A stretch of DNA of 46,480 nucleotides, from NCBI GenBank assembly GCA_002840015.1, contig PGZE01000009.1, forward strand, positions 1-46,480. Reading direction: 5' to 3'. Numbering within the stretch: position 1 is the stretch's first letter; each line of letters begins with the position of its first letter. Shown here in pieces: positions 10,158-19,545 of this stretch. Below the pieces are notes generated by a model. It saw nothing but the letters and a program-made list of their open reading frames with translations, did not search any database and had not been told where the DNA came from. A program made the translations under genes and the position numbers. The stretch comes from Gammaproteobacteria bacterium HGW-Gammaproteobacteria-2. GTDB lineage: Bacteria > Pseudomonadota > Gammaproteobacteria > Xanthomonadales > Xanthomonadaceae.

Positions 10158-10692
10158 GTGCGATGTTTAGGGATATTCTGGACAAGCCGTCATTGAGAAG
10201 AGCAAAGCGACGTGGCATACGATTCCGCATGGCATTCAAGCCATAGCGGATTGGAGACTCTTAGGGCAATCCAGACATCATCGAAAGATCAGAGCACTGG
10301 ATTGCTTCGCTACGCTCGCAATGCCGCAGGAAGCGAGTGCCACTGGCCACGCTGTGATAGGCTGCGGCGCAGCGGTGACCGACAGATCGGAACAGGCGTC
10401 CGGTCGCGCTGATCTTCGCAGTCGATGTGTATTTCTGGATGGAGGAACAGCCGCCCTCCCGGTCACCGCGCCTTACTTCAGGCTCGCTTACATGGCACCG
10501 GCGTCGCCGGCCCTCCATGCGAGCCGCATCGGTTCGGCGGTGATGCCACAGCCGCGATTAGGATCACACAATGGCCACACCGATTCGCGTTATGAATCCT
10601 AGGTCACCGAAGAATGGGTTTACGCTGCGTATCGTGTGTCACACATGCGCCGGTTGCTGCTGCGGGCGGCGCTGATTTCAGGGGAATATCGA
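10158..10692. other. Gene-free region with repeats
   Basis: It contains the third copy of the 41-nt palindromic repeat (10216-10256), an inverted repeat CAATCCAG/CTGGATTG at 10267-10274 and 10297-10304, and ATTGC...GCAAT (10301-10322). On the minus strand the last part reads LRHCERSEAIQ, a translation product typical of a widespread intergenic repeat. A further arm pair ATGGAGG (10439-10445)/CCTCCAT (10513-10519) with CCGGCGTCGCCGG inside suggests another repeat unit, present once in this window. No gene is supported. Confidence 0.55.
10216..10256 (+). repeat. Third copy of the 41-nt palindromic repeat
   Basis: This copy differs from those at 5874 and 5925 at three positions. Two of them (C to A and G to A) sit opposite each other in the hairpin, opening it by one pair. 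The preceding CAAAGCGACGTGG is shared with the 5874 copy, and TTAGGGCA follows in both. Confidence 0.8.
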
Positions 10693-13600
10693 ATGTCGCG
10701 ACATCTCAAGCCGGCGAGCGCGAGGCTCGCCGCATCTATCTCTATGGCTTTGCTTGCGCCAATTGCGTTGGCTGCCGACACCGATTGGCAGGCCTTGGAT
10801 GGTGACTGGTTTACCGCAGGCAACTGGAGCGCTGGCCTGCCCGGATTGCTCGATACTGCGCGAATCGACAATGCCGGGGTCGTCCGCATCGCGGCACCGG
10901 GTGCGTTGGCGCAGGCGCTGATCATCGGCGATAGCGGCAGCGGTTTTGTCGAACTGGCCGAGGGTGGTGTGCTGGATGTCGGCGCGGGCACGGGCATCAT
11001 CGAGTTGGCCCGAGGTGTCGGGTCGATCGGTAAGCTCACTATTTCCGGTGACAGTGCCGGTACCATTCGCGCCGGGCAGATACATGGTGGCAGTGGCAGT
11101 GCGACGCTTGAGTTTGCACATGCTGATAGCGGCCATGATTTTTTCACTGCCATCACCGGTTCGGTTGCGGTCAATCATGTCGGCAGCGGTAGCACCAGCC
11201 TGTACGGCGAGCACAGTTACAGCGGTAATACCCGGGTGGATGCGGGGCAACTGTTTATCGAGGGCAGTATTGTCTCCAATACTTTCGTTGGTGATGGGGG
11301 AACCCTCGGTGGCAGCGGTGCCATCATGGCAATGCTCACGGTCGAAGATGGCGGCATCCTGAACGCTGGCCGTGCCGACAGCGGGCCGAGCATCGGTTTG
11401 CTGACGGTGGGCGAGTTGTTTCTGAACGAGGATGCATTGCTGCGGTTTGATCTCAATGCGCCCGATGGTTTGCCGGGTAGCGATGGCGACGTGATTCGCG
11501 TGGCCGCTGGTTTGAATGGTTCCAGCGGCGATCTGGTGCTTGACGGTGTGTTGCAGATCAACGGTCTGGCCAGTTTCGGCATGGGTAGCTACCGGTTGTT
11601 TGAATACGACGGCACGCTCACCGACAACGCACTGCGCATTGGCGGCATTCCGGTGACGTTCGATCCGGCGCAGTTTTTTATCCAGACCGGGGTCAATGGC
11701 CAGGTCAATCTGATCGTGGGCGATGCCACCGGAGTGCAGTTCTGGGACGGCGGCGGTGTGGCCGGTGATGGGGTGATAGAGGGCGGCAGTGGCGTGTGGG
11801 ACAACGCCAATCGCAATTTCAGCAATGCCGATGGCAGCCTTGGCTTGCCGTGGCGAGGTGCGATGGCGGTGTTCAATGGCGAAGGTGGCACGATCACCTT
11901 GGCTGATGACGTCAGCTTTGAGTCGTTGCAGTTTGCCAGCGATGGTTATGTCATCGAGGCCGGCGCAGACAATGCCTTCGGGCTGCTGGCCGATTTCGGC
12001 GTGCGCTCGATCCGTGTGGATATTGGCAGCACGGCCAGCATCGCTGCGGCAATCCGTGGCGAGGGCATCCTTGAGAAAACCTATTTTGGTACCTTGGTGC
12101 TGAGCGGTGAGAACAGCTACAGCGGTGGCACCATCATCCGCCAAGGCGAGTTGCGTGTGGATGCGGGTGCGATCCGCCATGCCGATGCGGGGATGAGCAT
12201 TGGCGAGTTTGATGGTGATGAGGGCGTGTTGTCGATCCGCAATGCGGGTGTGGTTGAGGCCGCGTTTGCGCGCCTTGCTGAAGGGCACGACAGCCTTGGT
12301 GTTGCCACTGTCAGCGGCGCCGGCTCGCAGTGGTTGTTGGGTGAAGACATTTCGGTTGGCATGCAGGGCGCTGGCATTTTGCAGGTAAGCGATGGTGGCA
12401 GCTTGCGCAGCACTGGCTTGTACGCCGGTGAGCGTGATGGCAGCAGCGGCGAGGTGCAGATCAACGGTGTTGGATCGCAAATCGTCAGTGATGCCGATGT
12501 GTTTATTGGTGTGGATGGCGATGGCTTGCTCGCGCTGCACGCGGGCGGCACGCTGGATGTCATGGCGGGTGCGGGCACGCTGCATCTGGGCAGTGGCGCC
12601 GGCAGTGGCCAGCTCGTATTGGGTGATGGCGGTTTGGCTGGCACGCTGGCCGCAGCACAAGTGCTGGGTGGCAACAATGCCAGTGTCGTATTCAATCACG
12701 CCGATGCCGATTATCAGTTCAATACGGTGCTTGCCGGCGCGCTGGATGTGAATGTGCGCGGTACTGGCAGTACCACGCTTACGGCTGACAACACGTTCAC
12801 GGGCATTACCCGTATCGACGCGGGCCGATTGCTGGTCAATGGCCGCGTGGGTGATGTCCAGATCAATGCTGGCGGCATCCTGGGTGGTACAGGCCGCGTC
12901 GGCAATGTCGGCGTCAATGCGGGGGCATTGCTCAATCCGGGCGATGGCGGCATTGGCGCGCTCTTGGTGGATGGCGCGTTGACGTTTACGGAAGGCTCTT
13001 TGCTGCAGGTCGATGTGGCCGCCGACGGCAGTGGCGATCACTTGCAGGTCAGTGGCACGACACGCATCGATGGTGGCGCGGTACAGGTGCTGGCCGGGCC
13101 GGGCGAGTTCGCATACGAAACGCGTTACACCCTGATTGATTCCGTTGCCGGCCTGAGCGGGCAGTTCGATGGCGTCAGCAGCAATCTGGCGTTTTTCAGT
13201 TCGTCGTTGAGCTATGACGGTAATCGTGCGTTTCTGGTTTTGCAGCGCAATGCAACCGCATTTGCCGACCTTGCGCAGACCTTCAACCAGCGTGCGGTAG
13301 GCAATGCATTCGATCAATTGCAGGCCAGTAATCCACGGCCGGTGCTCGATGTGATCAATGCGTTCGCTGCGGCCAGTGGCGAGCAGGCGGTGAGGGGGCT
13401 TGAGGCCGTGTCGGGCGATGCCGCTGCGCAAAGTGCGGCGCTGCGTCTGGCATGGGAGCAACGGCATTTCACGCGTGTGCTTGATCGCCTCGGGCCGGCG
13501 CGTGCGGGGGCAACACGCACGCAAGCGCAGGGGTTCTGGGTGCAAGGTGAGGCGGATTCAGGGTCGCTGGCCGATGCCAATGCCGGTGATGCCGATTACG

Positions 13601-14358
13601 ATAGCGGCGGCTTTGCACTGGGTTATGACCGCTCGTATGGCGAGCGTTGGCGCGGTGGTTTTAGCCTGGGGTTGGCTAAGCTCAATGGCGATGTCAGTTC
13701 GCGGCGGGCGGATTTGCGTGAGGAAAGTGTTCGCATCAGCGGCTACAGTGCATATGACGCTGGCGCACTGAGCGTGGCGGCAATGGCCGGCATCGGCTTT
13801 GGCGAAACGCGGATCGAGCGAGATGTACGTATTGGCAGCGTCGATTTTGGCCGCAGCCGTGGCGACTCGGACAACACGATGGTGATGGCGGCGGTGCAGG
13901 CCAGCTACACCTTCACGCCGCGTGCGGCATGGGTGGTGTCGCCATTGCTGGCGCTGGATGTGGCGCATCTGGATCGCCAGCGCTTTGCCGAGCGTGGCGC
14001 TGGCCAGGCCAGCCTGGATTACAGCGGTCTGCAACACACCTCCGTGCGCTCGCGGCTGGGCTTTGCCAGCAGTGCGGTGGCCACGCTCGGTGATGCCAAA
14101 CTGCGGCCACGCATGAGCCTGCTTTGGCAACACGAGTACGGTGATCGTGCGCTGGATCAGCGCGTTGCCTTTGCGGCCATTGCCGAGCAACGCTTCACCG
14201 TACGCAGTACCGAACGCAGCCGCGATCAGGCGGTGCTGGGTCTGGGTCTGGATGGTGACGCCAGCGCAAGTTGGTCGTGGTTCGTCGATGTCACGGCAAC
14301 GCTTGGTGCTGGCGATGAGGATTACAGCGCCAGTGCCGGGATGCGCTATCGCTTCTGA
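10693..14358 (+). CDS. Autotransporter with PATR repeats and beta-barrel domain
   Basis: The 1221-residue type V secretion protein has a signal peptide (to about residue 30, LAPIALAAD), a Gly/Ala-rich beta-helix passenger and a C-terminal autotransporter barrel (about 946-1221) ending in MRYRF. The passenger contains autotransporter-associated beta-strand repeats near residues 162, 466 and 689 (for example LVLSGENSYSGGTIIRQGEL, then DAG). No catalytic motif was found, so it is more likely an adhesin or biofilm factor than an enzyme. The ATG at 10693 is chosen because AGGGGA precedes it and the signal peptide starts there. The last 13 nt overlap the end of the convergent sulfatase gene. Confidence 0.85.
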   Translation: MSRHLKPASARLAASISMALLAPIALAADTDWQALDGDWFTAGNWSAGLPGLLDTARIDNAGVVRIAAPGALAQALIIGDSGSGFVELAEGGVLDVGAGTGIIELARGVGSIGKLTISGDSAGTIRAGQIHGGSGSATLEFAHADSGHDFFTAITGSVAVNHVGSGSTSLYGEHSYSGNTRVDAGQLFIEGSIVSNTFVGDGGTLGGSGAIMAMLTVEDGGILNAGRADSGPSIGLLTVGELFLNEDALLRFDLNAPDGLPGSDGDVIRVAAGLNGSSGDLVLDGVLQINGLASFGMGSYRLFEYDGTLTDNALRIGGIPVTFDPAQFFIQTGVNGQVNLIVGDATGVQFWDGGGVAGDGVIEGGSGVWDNANRNFSNADGSLGLPWRGAMAVFNGEGGTITLADDVSFESLQFASDGYVIEAGADNAFGLLADFGVRSIRVDIGSTASIAAAIRGEGILEKTYFGTLVLSGENSYSGGTIIRQGELRVDAGAIRHADAGMSIGEFDGDEGVLSIRNAGVVEAAFARLAEGHDSLGVATVSGAGSQWLLGEDISVGMQGAGILQVSDGGSLRSTGLYAGERDGSSGEVQINGVGSQIVSDADVFIGVDGDGLLALHAGGTLDVMAGAGTLHLGSGAGSGQLVLGDGGLAGTLAAAQVLGGNNASVVFNHADADYQFNTVLAGALDVNVRGTGSTTLTADNTFTGITRIDAGRLLVNGRVGDVQINAGGILGGTGRVGNVGVNAGALLNPGDGGIGALLVDGALTFTEGSLLQVDVAADGSGDHLQVSGTTRIDGGAVQVLAGPGEFAYETRYTLIDSVAGLSGQFDGVSSNLAFFSSSLSYDGNRAFLVLQRNATAFADLAQTFNQRAVGNAFDQLQASNPRPVLDVINAFAAASGEQAVRGLEAVSGDAAAQSAALRLAWEQRHFTRVLDRLGPARAGATRTQAQGFWVQGEADSGSLADANAGDADYDSGGFALGYDRSYGERWRGGFSLGLAKLNGDVSSRRADLREESVRISGYSAYDAGALSVAAMAGIGFGETRIERDVRIGSVDFGRSRGDSDNTMVMAAVQASYTFTPRAAWVVSPLLALDVAHLDRQRFAERGAGQASLDYSGLQHTSVRSRLGFASSAVATLGDAKLRPRMSLLWQHEYGDRALDQRVAFAAIAEQRFTVRSTERSRDQAVLGLGLDGDASASWSWFVDVTATLGAGDEDYSASAGMRYRF

Positions 14359-16301
14359 GTCGAGCTGGTGGCCAGCGTGCTTGCCGTTGCGGGGATTCGC
14401 AATGCACCGCTGGCGAATGCTTCGGCGCTGGTCTGGTACCAGGCAATGGCTTCATCGCGCAGTTCGGGATCGACATCGCGGGGCGTGGTTTCGTAGCTCA
14501 CCGGGTCCACGGCGTACGCTTCAACGTGTCGCTTTGGTGCGAGTACGGTAAGCACGTTGTGCTTCAGGTAACCCAGTTCCTGGTAGTTGGCAATAAACGC
14601 ACGATCATCGGCCGCGCTGGTGCTGAAAATGGAGTGGCCGAAGAACTGCTCCGCGCCCTGTTTTTGCATGGCGTCGAGCACGCTTGGCACGATGTCGATC
14701 TGGCTCATCAAGCGGTCGTTGCTGCCCGGTGCCAGCAAACCCGGGGCATAGAAAATCAACGGGATGTGATATTTCTCGACGGGCAAATGCACCCGGCCGG
14801 CTACCGATGAGCAATGATCGGCAACGATGACGAACAAAGTGTCGTTGAACCACGCTTTGGTGCTGGCCTGGTCGATGAAGCGGCCCAGCGCATAGTCGGT
14901 GTACTTGACTGCGCCCTCGCGGCCACCGGGCGAAGGAATGTCGATGCGGCCATCGGGATAGGTAAATGGCCGATGGTTGCTGGTTGTCATCACATGGGCG
15001 AAAAATGCCTGGCCATTTTTTGCATCACTATCGAGTTGACGCAGGGTGTTTTCGTACAGCGCTTCATCGGCAACACCCCAGATGTTTTCGTAAGGGATGC
15101 TGGCGGTCGGAAAGTCGGTGCGATCAATCACGGTATAGCCATTGCCACGAAAATAGGCGTTCATGTTGTCGAAATAGCCGTAGCCGCCGTAGATGAAATA
15201 CGGCTTGATCCCCTGCTGTGCCAGCACGCTGCCCAGTGTGGTGAGGTGGTCGTTGTTCGGCCGGCGCACGACGGATTGCCCGGGTGCCGGCGGGGTGCCC
15301 AATGACAGCGCTTCAAGACCGCGCACGGTGCGGGTGCCGGTGGCAAACACCTGCTCAAAGCTCAGGCCGTTTCTGGCGAGGCGATCGAGGTTGGGGGTCA
15401 GGCCGGCGTCGCTGCCATAGTGGCCCAGGAAGCGGGCCGACAGACTCTCCACAGAAATCAGTACCAGATTTTTCGGGGGATGGCGAAATGGCGATTTGCT
15501 TGCTGACGCTGGCAGCGCCAGGATTTGATCGGGCTGTGATAGCGGCGGGCGCGTCATGCCGAGCGATGCCAAAATGCGGTCGGCACCTGCTTGCGGCATG
15601 GTGACGTAGAAGCGTGGGTAGCTCAGTTCATTGCGCCGCGCCGCCGCCGCAAACGTGAACAGGCCATTGCCTGATAATTCATCGGCGAAGGCATTATCAC
15701 TCCAGCGCATTTGCTCGGTATCAGCAGTGCTATAACTCAATACCGGCAACACGGCTGCCAGCGCAAGGAGTGCCAGTCGCTGGCGCCTGCTGAGGTTGCG
15801 CTGATCGGCCGCGAGGACGCGTTTGCGCAGTACCAACAGCAAAGTGCCGGCAGCGATGGCCACGCCGGCCAGCAGCCAGCCAATGGGATAGGACTCGCGG
15901 ATATTGCCGATCACTTCGTGGGTATAAACCAGATAATCGACCGCGATGAAGTTGAAGCGGGTGGCAAACTCCTGCCAAAAAGTGGCTTCAGCCAGAGCAA
16001 TAAAGATCATGCCTGCCAGCAACAACCACATCCACAGCAGACGAGCGCGCCGATGGATTGTGCTGTGACGCAGCCGGTTCGGCAGCAGTGCTTCGTAAAT
16101 CAGTATCAGAGGCAGCACAAAACCCAGGCTGGCGAGGTCGAAGTACAGGCCGTGCAAGAAAATGCCCGGCCACAGCGACGCCGGAACCTCGCTGGCGGCC
16201 CAGAACAACAGGCCGACGCGGGTAAGCATTGCAGCGCCAAGTGCCAGCAGCGCGCTCAGGGTGGCAATGGATAGCGCTGAGCGCTCCGATGAGTTTTTCA
16301 T
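14346..16301 (-). CDS. LTA-synthase-like sulfatase/phosphotransferase membrane protein
   Basis: The 651-residue protein has about five N-terminal transmembrane helices (residues 10-190) and a periplasmic alkaline-phosphatase-fold domain. Conserved sites match the LtaS family: metal ligand Glu285 (LISVESLSARFLGHYG), the catalytic Thr325 within TGTRTVRGLEALSLG, and the DH pair in VIVADHCSS. In Gram-negatives such proteins transfer phosphoglycerol or phosphoethanolamine to envelope glycans or lipids; the acceptor here is unknown. The ATG at 16301 is chosen over the upstream extension, which lacks a ribosome site and looks non-coding. The 3' end overlaps the autotransporter gene on the opposite strand. 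Confidence 0.8.
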   Translation of the reverse strand: MKNSSERSALSIATLSALLALGAAMLTRVGLLFWAASEVPASLWPGIFLHGLYFDLASLGFVLPLILIYEALLPNRLRHSTIHRRARLLWMWLLLAGMIFIALAEATFWQEFATRFNFIAVDYLVYTHEVIGNIRESYPIGWLLAGVAIAAGTLLLVLRKRVLAADQRNLSRRQRLALLALAAVLPVLSYSTADTEQMRWSDNAFADELSGNGLFTFAAAARRNELSYPRFYVTMPQAGADRILASLGMTRPPLSQPDQILALPASASKSPFRHPPKNLVLISVESLSARFLGHYGSDAGLTPNLDRLARNGLSFEQVFATGTRTVRGLEALSLGTPPAPGQSVVRRPNNDHLTTLGSVLAQQGIKPYFIYGGYGYFDNMNAYFRGNGYTVIDRTDFPTASIPYENIWGVADEALYENTLRQLDSDAKNGQAFFAHVMTTSNHRPFTYPDGRIDIPSPGGREGAVKYTDYALGRFIDQASTKAWFNDTLFVIVADHCSSVAGRVHLPVEKYHIPLIFYAPGLLAPGSNDRLMSQIDIVPSVLDAMQKQGAEQFFGHSIFSTSAADDRAFIANYQELGYLKHNVLTVLAPKRHVEAYAVDPVSYETTPRDVDPELRDEAIAWYQTSAEAFASGALRIPATASTLATSSTQKR

Positions 16302-16412
16302 GTCGTTCCGGGGCGCGTGCGTCGATGCGGTTGGGCATTTTACCCGCACCGGGCAACACGCTTCGTTAAATTGGAAAATACTACAGGTCGTCCACAGGGT
16401 GGGCTCTCGTCC

Positions 16413-16471
16413 GTGCTGTTGTGGGAGCCGGCCTGCCGGCGAACGAACTGGCGAAAGCGCTTCGCGCGCAG
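16413..16471 (+). repeat. Partial copy of the 115-nt GTGGGAG repeat family
   Basis: Starting GTGCTGTTGTGGGAGCCGG, this matches the other copies through the CCTGCCGGCGAAC block and TTCGCGCGCA, but lacks the closing CTCCCAC arm. It lies between the sulfatase start and the EF-G-like stop. A CACAGGGTGGGCTC piece of the 24-nt family lies just upstream (about 16389-16405). Confidence 0.75.
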
Positions 16472-16519
16472 AGCCTGCCTGCCGACAGACAGGCCGAGCG
16501 AGCGTTGTCGTACTCTGGC

Positions 16520-18562
16520 TCAGTCCTCCTCGACACCGGGCCGGAACGCAGCGGCCAATTGCTTTTGCACGGTTGCGGGCGCCGCATCGTAATGACTGAA
16601 CTCGATGTCGTAGCGGCCACGCCCGGCGCTGGCGCTTTTCAGTTCGGTGGCAAAGTCGGTGATTTCCGATAACGGTACCTGCGCCCGGATCAGGATTTCG
16701 CCGCTGCCGCTGGCATCGGTGCCGTGGATGCGCGCGCGCTTGCTGGCCAGATTGCCGGTGATGTCGCCGGTCTGGCTTTCCGGCACTATCACTCGCAGTT
16801 CCACGATCGGTTCAAGCAATTGCGGCTTGCCTTTGCCCATGGCATCGATAAACGCTTTGCGGCCGGCGGTGACAAAGGCGATTTCCTTTGAGTCCACCGG
16901 GTGATGTTTGCCATCGTGTACCACCACGCGCACATCCTGAATCGGGTAGCCAGCGATCACGCCCTGTGTGATTGCCTGGCGCACGCCCTTTTCCACCGCT
17001 GGAATGAACTGGCCGGGAATGGTGCCGCCCTTCACGGCATCGACAAACTCAAAGCCGGTGCCGCGCGGCAGGGGTTCAACGCGCAAAAAGACTTCACCAA
17101 ATTGACCGGCGCCGCCGGTTTGTTTTTTGTGCCGGAAATGCCCTTCGGCGGCGGTTGCTACGGTTTCGCGGTATGCGATGCGTGGTGGCCGGGTGGTTAC
17201 CGCCACGCCGTAACGTTGGCTGATGCGCTCAAGCATTACCCGCAGATGCAGTTCGCCCAATCCGCGGATGACGGTTTCGTTGAGCTCGGCGTGATGCTCG
17301 ATCTGAAAGCAGGGGTCTTCTTCGGCCAGTTTGTGCAGCGCCGTGGCCAGTTTCTGTTCCTGGCCGCGGGTTGCTGCCTGGATCGCCAGACCAAACATGG
17401 GTTTGGGAAAATCCAGCGGCTTGAGGTGGATGTGATCTTCCTCGTGCGAGTCGTGCAAGATGGCGTCGAAATGAATGTCTTCAACCTTGGCGACGGCGGC
17501 TATGTCGCCGGCGACTGCGCTATCGATTTCGACATGATCCTTGCCGTGCATGCGAAACAAATGGCTTACCTTGAACGGTTTTTTGCCATCATCAATGAAT
17601 AGCTGGCTATCGCGACGCACAGTGCCTTGGTAGATGCGGAACACGCTGAGCTTGCCAACAAAAGGGTCGTTGATGATCTTGAACACGTCGGCAATGACGT
17701 GGGCGTCAGGATCGGGTTGCGCGAGCACCGGTTTGGCATCGTTGCCGCTGCCTTTGATGAAAGGCGGTGGATTGCCTTCGGCCGGATTGGGCAGCAGGCG
17801 ATCAATCAACGTCAACAATTCAGGCACGCCAACACCGGTGCGCGCACTGACAAAGCAGATGGGCACCAGATGCCCTTCGCGCAGGCACTGTTCAAAGGCG
17901 TCGTGCAGTTCTTGCCCGGACAGCGCCGTTTCGCCTTCTTCCAGATAGTGATTCATTACCTGTTCGTTGACTTCAACCACTTGATCGATGATCTGCTGGT
18001 GCGCTGCGGCGACATCGGCACTGTCGCAGTTGCCATCACTGCGGAAAAAACAATCGACAACGGCGCTGCCATCGCGGCTGGGCAGGTTGATCGGCAGGCA
18101 TTGCGGCCCGAAGCTGGCGCGTAACTGCGTAATCAGCGTCGGGAAATCGTCGCCGGCGTCAATACGGTTGACGATCAGTACACGGGCGAGGCCGCGCTGC
18201 TTGCCGTAATCCATGAGCCGGCGGGTGCCGTGCTCGATCCCGGTACTGGCATTGACCACCACCGCCAGCGTTTCCACAGCAGCCAGCGCCGACAAGGTTT
18301 GCCCGCGAAAATCCGGGTAGCCCGGGGTGTCGATCAGGTTGATGTAGGTATTGCCGTGGACGAGCGAAGCGATGGCGGAGTTCAACGAGTGGCCGCTGGC
18401 ATGCTCCATCGGGTCAAAATCCGACACCGTTGAACCGCGCTCGATGCTGCCGGCGTTGGCGATTGTGCCGCCGGCAAGCAGCAGGGCTTCGAATAATGTG
18501 GTCTTGCCTGAGCCGGGATGGCCAGCCAATGCGACGTTGCGGAGATGTTCACTGCGGGACAT
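16520..18562 (-). CDS. Elongation factor G paralogue (EF-G-like GTPase)
   Basis: The 680-residue protein is colinear with EF-G: P-loop GHPGSGKTT (14-22), DTPG (78-81), domain II, and the domain III-V region with GLGELHLRVMLERI and AAFRPG near the end. G4 is NRID instead of NKMD. The switch I sequence RGITI of canonical EF-G is replaced by ASGHSLNSAI, so GTP hydrolysis or ribosome contacts may differ. Such second copies act in some bacteria in recycling or under stress; whether this one replaces or supplements FusA is unknown. The ATG at 18562 has GAGGAG 8 nt upstream. No ribosomal protein genes are adjacent, unlike the usual str operon copy. Confidence 0.85.
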   Translation of the reverse strand: MSRSEHLRNVALAGHPGSGKTTLFEALLLAGGTIANAGSIERGSTVSDFDPMEHASGHSLNSAIASLVHGNTYINLIDTPGYPDFRGQTLSALAAVETLAVVVNASTGIEHGTRRLMDYGKQRGLARVLIVNRIDAGDDFPTLITQLRASFGPQCLPINLPSRDGSAVVDCFFRSDGNCDSADVAAAHQQIIDQVVEVNEQVMNHYLEEGETALSGQELHDAFEQCLREGHLVPICFVSARTGVGVPELLTLIDRLLPNPAEGNPPPFIKGSGNDAKPVLAQPDPDAHVIADVFKIINDPFVGKLSVFRIYQGTVRRDSQLFIDDGKKPFKVSHLFRMHGKDHVEIDSAVAGDIAAVAKVEDIHFDAILHDSHEEDHIHLKPLDFPKPMFGLAIQAATRGQEQKLATALHKLAEEDPCFQIEHHAELNETVIRGLGELHLRVMLERISQRYGVAVTTRPPRIAYRETVATAAEGHFRHKKQTGGAGQFGEVFLRVEPLPRGTGFEFVDAVKGGTIPGQFIPAVEKGVRQAITQGVIAGYPIQDVRVVVHDGKHHPVDSKEIAFVTAGRKAFIDAMGKGKPQLLEPIVELRVIVPESQTGDITGNLASKRARIHGTDASGSGEILIRAQVPLSEITDFATELKSASAGRGRYDIEFSHYDAAPATVQKQLAAAFRPGVEED

Positions 18563-18720
18563 GGCAGGCGCTCCTCTGTGTTGTGCTGCAAGCGTTGCAG
18601 CGTGCGTGCTTGAGGTCAAGTGTGAGCTCAGGCTGACCATCGGTGACGACGATAAGCCGGGTTCAGCCGATTTTCATTGCCCTTGGGTGAGCATCAAATC
18701 AGTTCAAGCGGAGTGGTGCC

Positions 18721-19434
18721 ATGACCCGAATCAATATAGTTGCCGCGATCATGCTTGCATTGCCGGTAATGGCAACCGCACAGGGCGCTACCCGCTACGT
18801 GATGGCCGAGGTGGTCAGGGTGGAACCGATCCATGCAGTGATCAGCACCCCGGTTTCCTCACGTACTTGTTGGCAAGAGCCGGTCTACGAGACCGTTTAC
18901 GCCGAGCCGCAGCCCTATTACGGCTCCAGCTATGGCTCCAGCTATGGCTCCAGCTATGCGATCGGGGTCAGTAGCGGGCATGGTCATGGCCGCGGCTATG
19001 GTCGTGGACACGGTCATGGCCATGGCGGCCGCAGCAGTTACGCATTGGGTTATTCCAGTGGCCCGGGTTACGGCTACCCCGGCGGGGCGGGTGAACGGGT
19101 GCTGGGTACCATCGCCGGTGGTCTGCTCGGTAACCAGATCGGTAGCGGCAGCGGCAAGGTGGCGGCTACCTTCTTCGGGGCGGTGCTGGGCGATGCGCTG
19201 GTGGCGGATAGCCAGGCACGCCGCTATAACTCTGGCTACGCGTCAGCACCAACAGCGCGGACGGTGGTGTCCTACCGTGAGCTGTGCCGCGAACAAACCG
19301 CTTATCGTCGCGAAGAACGGGTGCAGTGGTATGACGTTACTTACCAATGGGGCGGCGAGCTGTACCACACACAAACCCGATTCGATCCCGGCGACAGGCT
19401 GCGTGTACAGGTCGAGGTGACGCCGTCACGGTGA
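18721..19434 (+). CDS. Glycine-zipper (2TM) envelope protein
   Basis: The 237-residue protein has a signal peptide (MTRINIVAAIMLALPVMATAQG), a central low-complexity stretch of Tyr/Gly/Ser then His/Gly repeats (YGSSYGSSYGSSY; GHGHGRGYGRGHGHGHGG), and a glycine-zipper segment GTIAGGLLGNQIGSGSGKVAATFFGAVLG (seen in two blocks) typical of the 17-kDa surface-antigen/2TM family. A Cys pair (CWQEP, CREQT) may form a disulfide. GGAG precedes the ATG. The His-rich tract could bind metal, but this is inference. It is divergent from the EF-G-like gene. Confidence 0.75.
   Translation: MTRINIVAAIMLALPVMATAQGATRYVMAEVVRVEPIHAVISTPVSSRTCWQEPVYETVYAEPQPYYGSSYGSSYGSSYAIGVSSGHGHGRGYGRGHGHGHGGRSSYALGYSSGPGYGYPGGAGERVLGTIAGGLLGNQIGSGSGKVAATFFGAVLGDALVADSQARRYNSGYASAPTARTVVSYRELCREQTAYRREERVQWYDVTYQWGGELYHTQTRFDPGDRLRVQVEVTPSR
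18922..18957 (+). repeat. Three perfect 12-nt tandem repeats inside a gene
   Basis: The unit GGCTCCAGCTAT is repeated three times in frame and encodes Gly-Ser-Ser-Tyr. Copy-number change would alter the linker length in steps of four residues without a frameshift. Confidence 0.85.
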
Positions 19435-19545
19435 TTGAAGTTACAAAGCGTCGCAAACCGCAGCGAGCCGACAAATATGATCAAATCGCGTAGCGGTAAG
19501 CCGTAGACTGCTCTATGCTCGGTTGATCGGCGTTGGGGGAGTCAG

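Noticed and set aside
10678..13545. 955-codon open frame antisense to the autotransporter
   Set aside because: It is a GC-bias shadow: no domain, poor start, and the plus-strand frame has signal peptide, PATR repeats and barrel.
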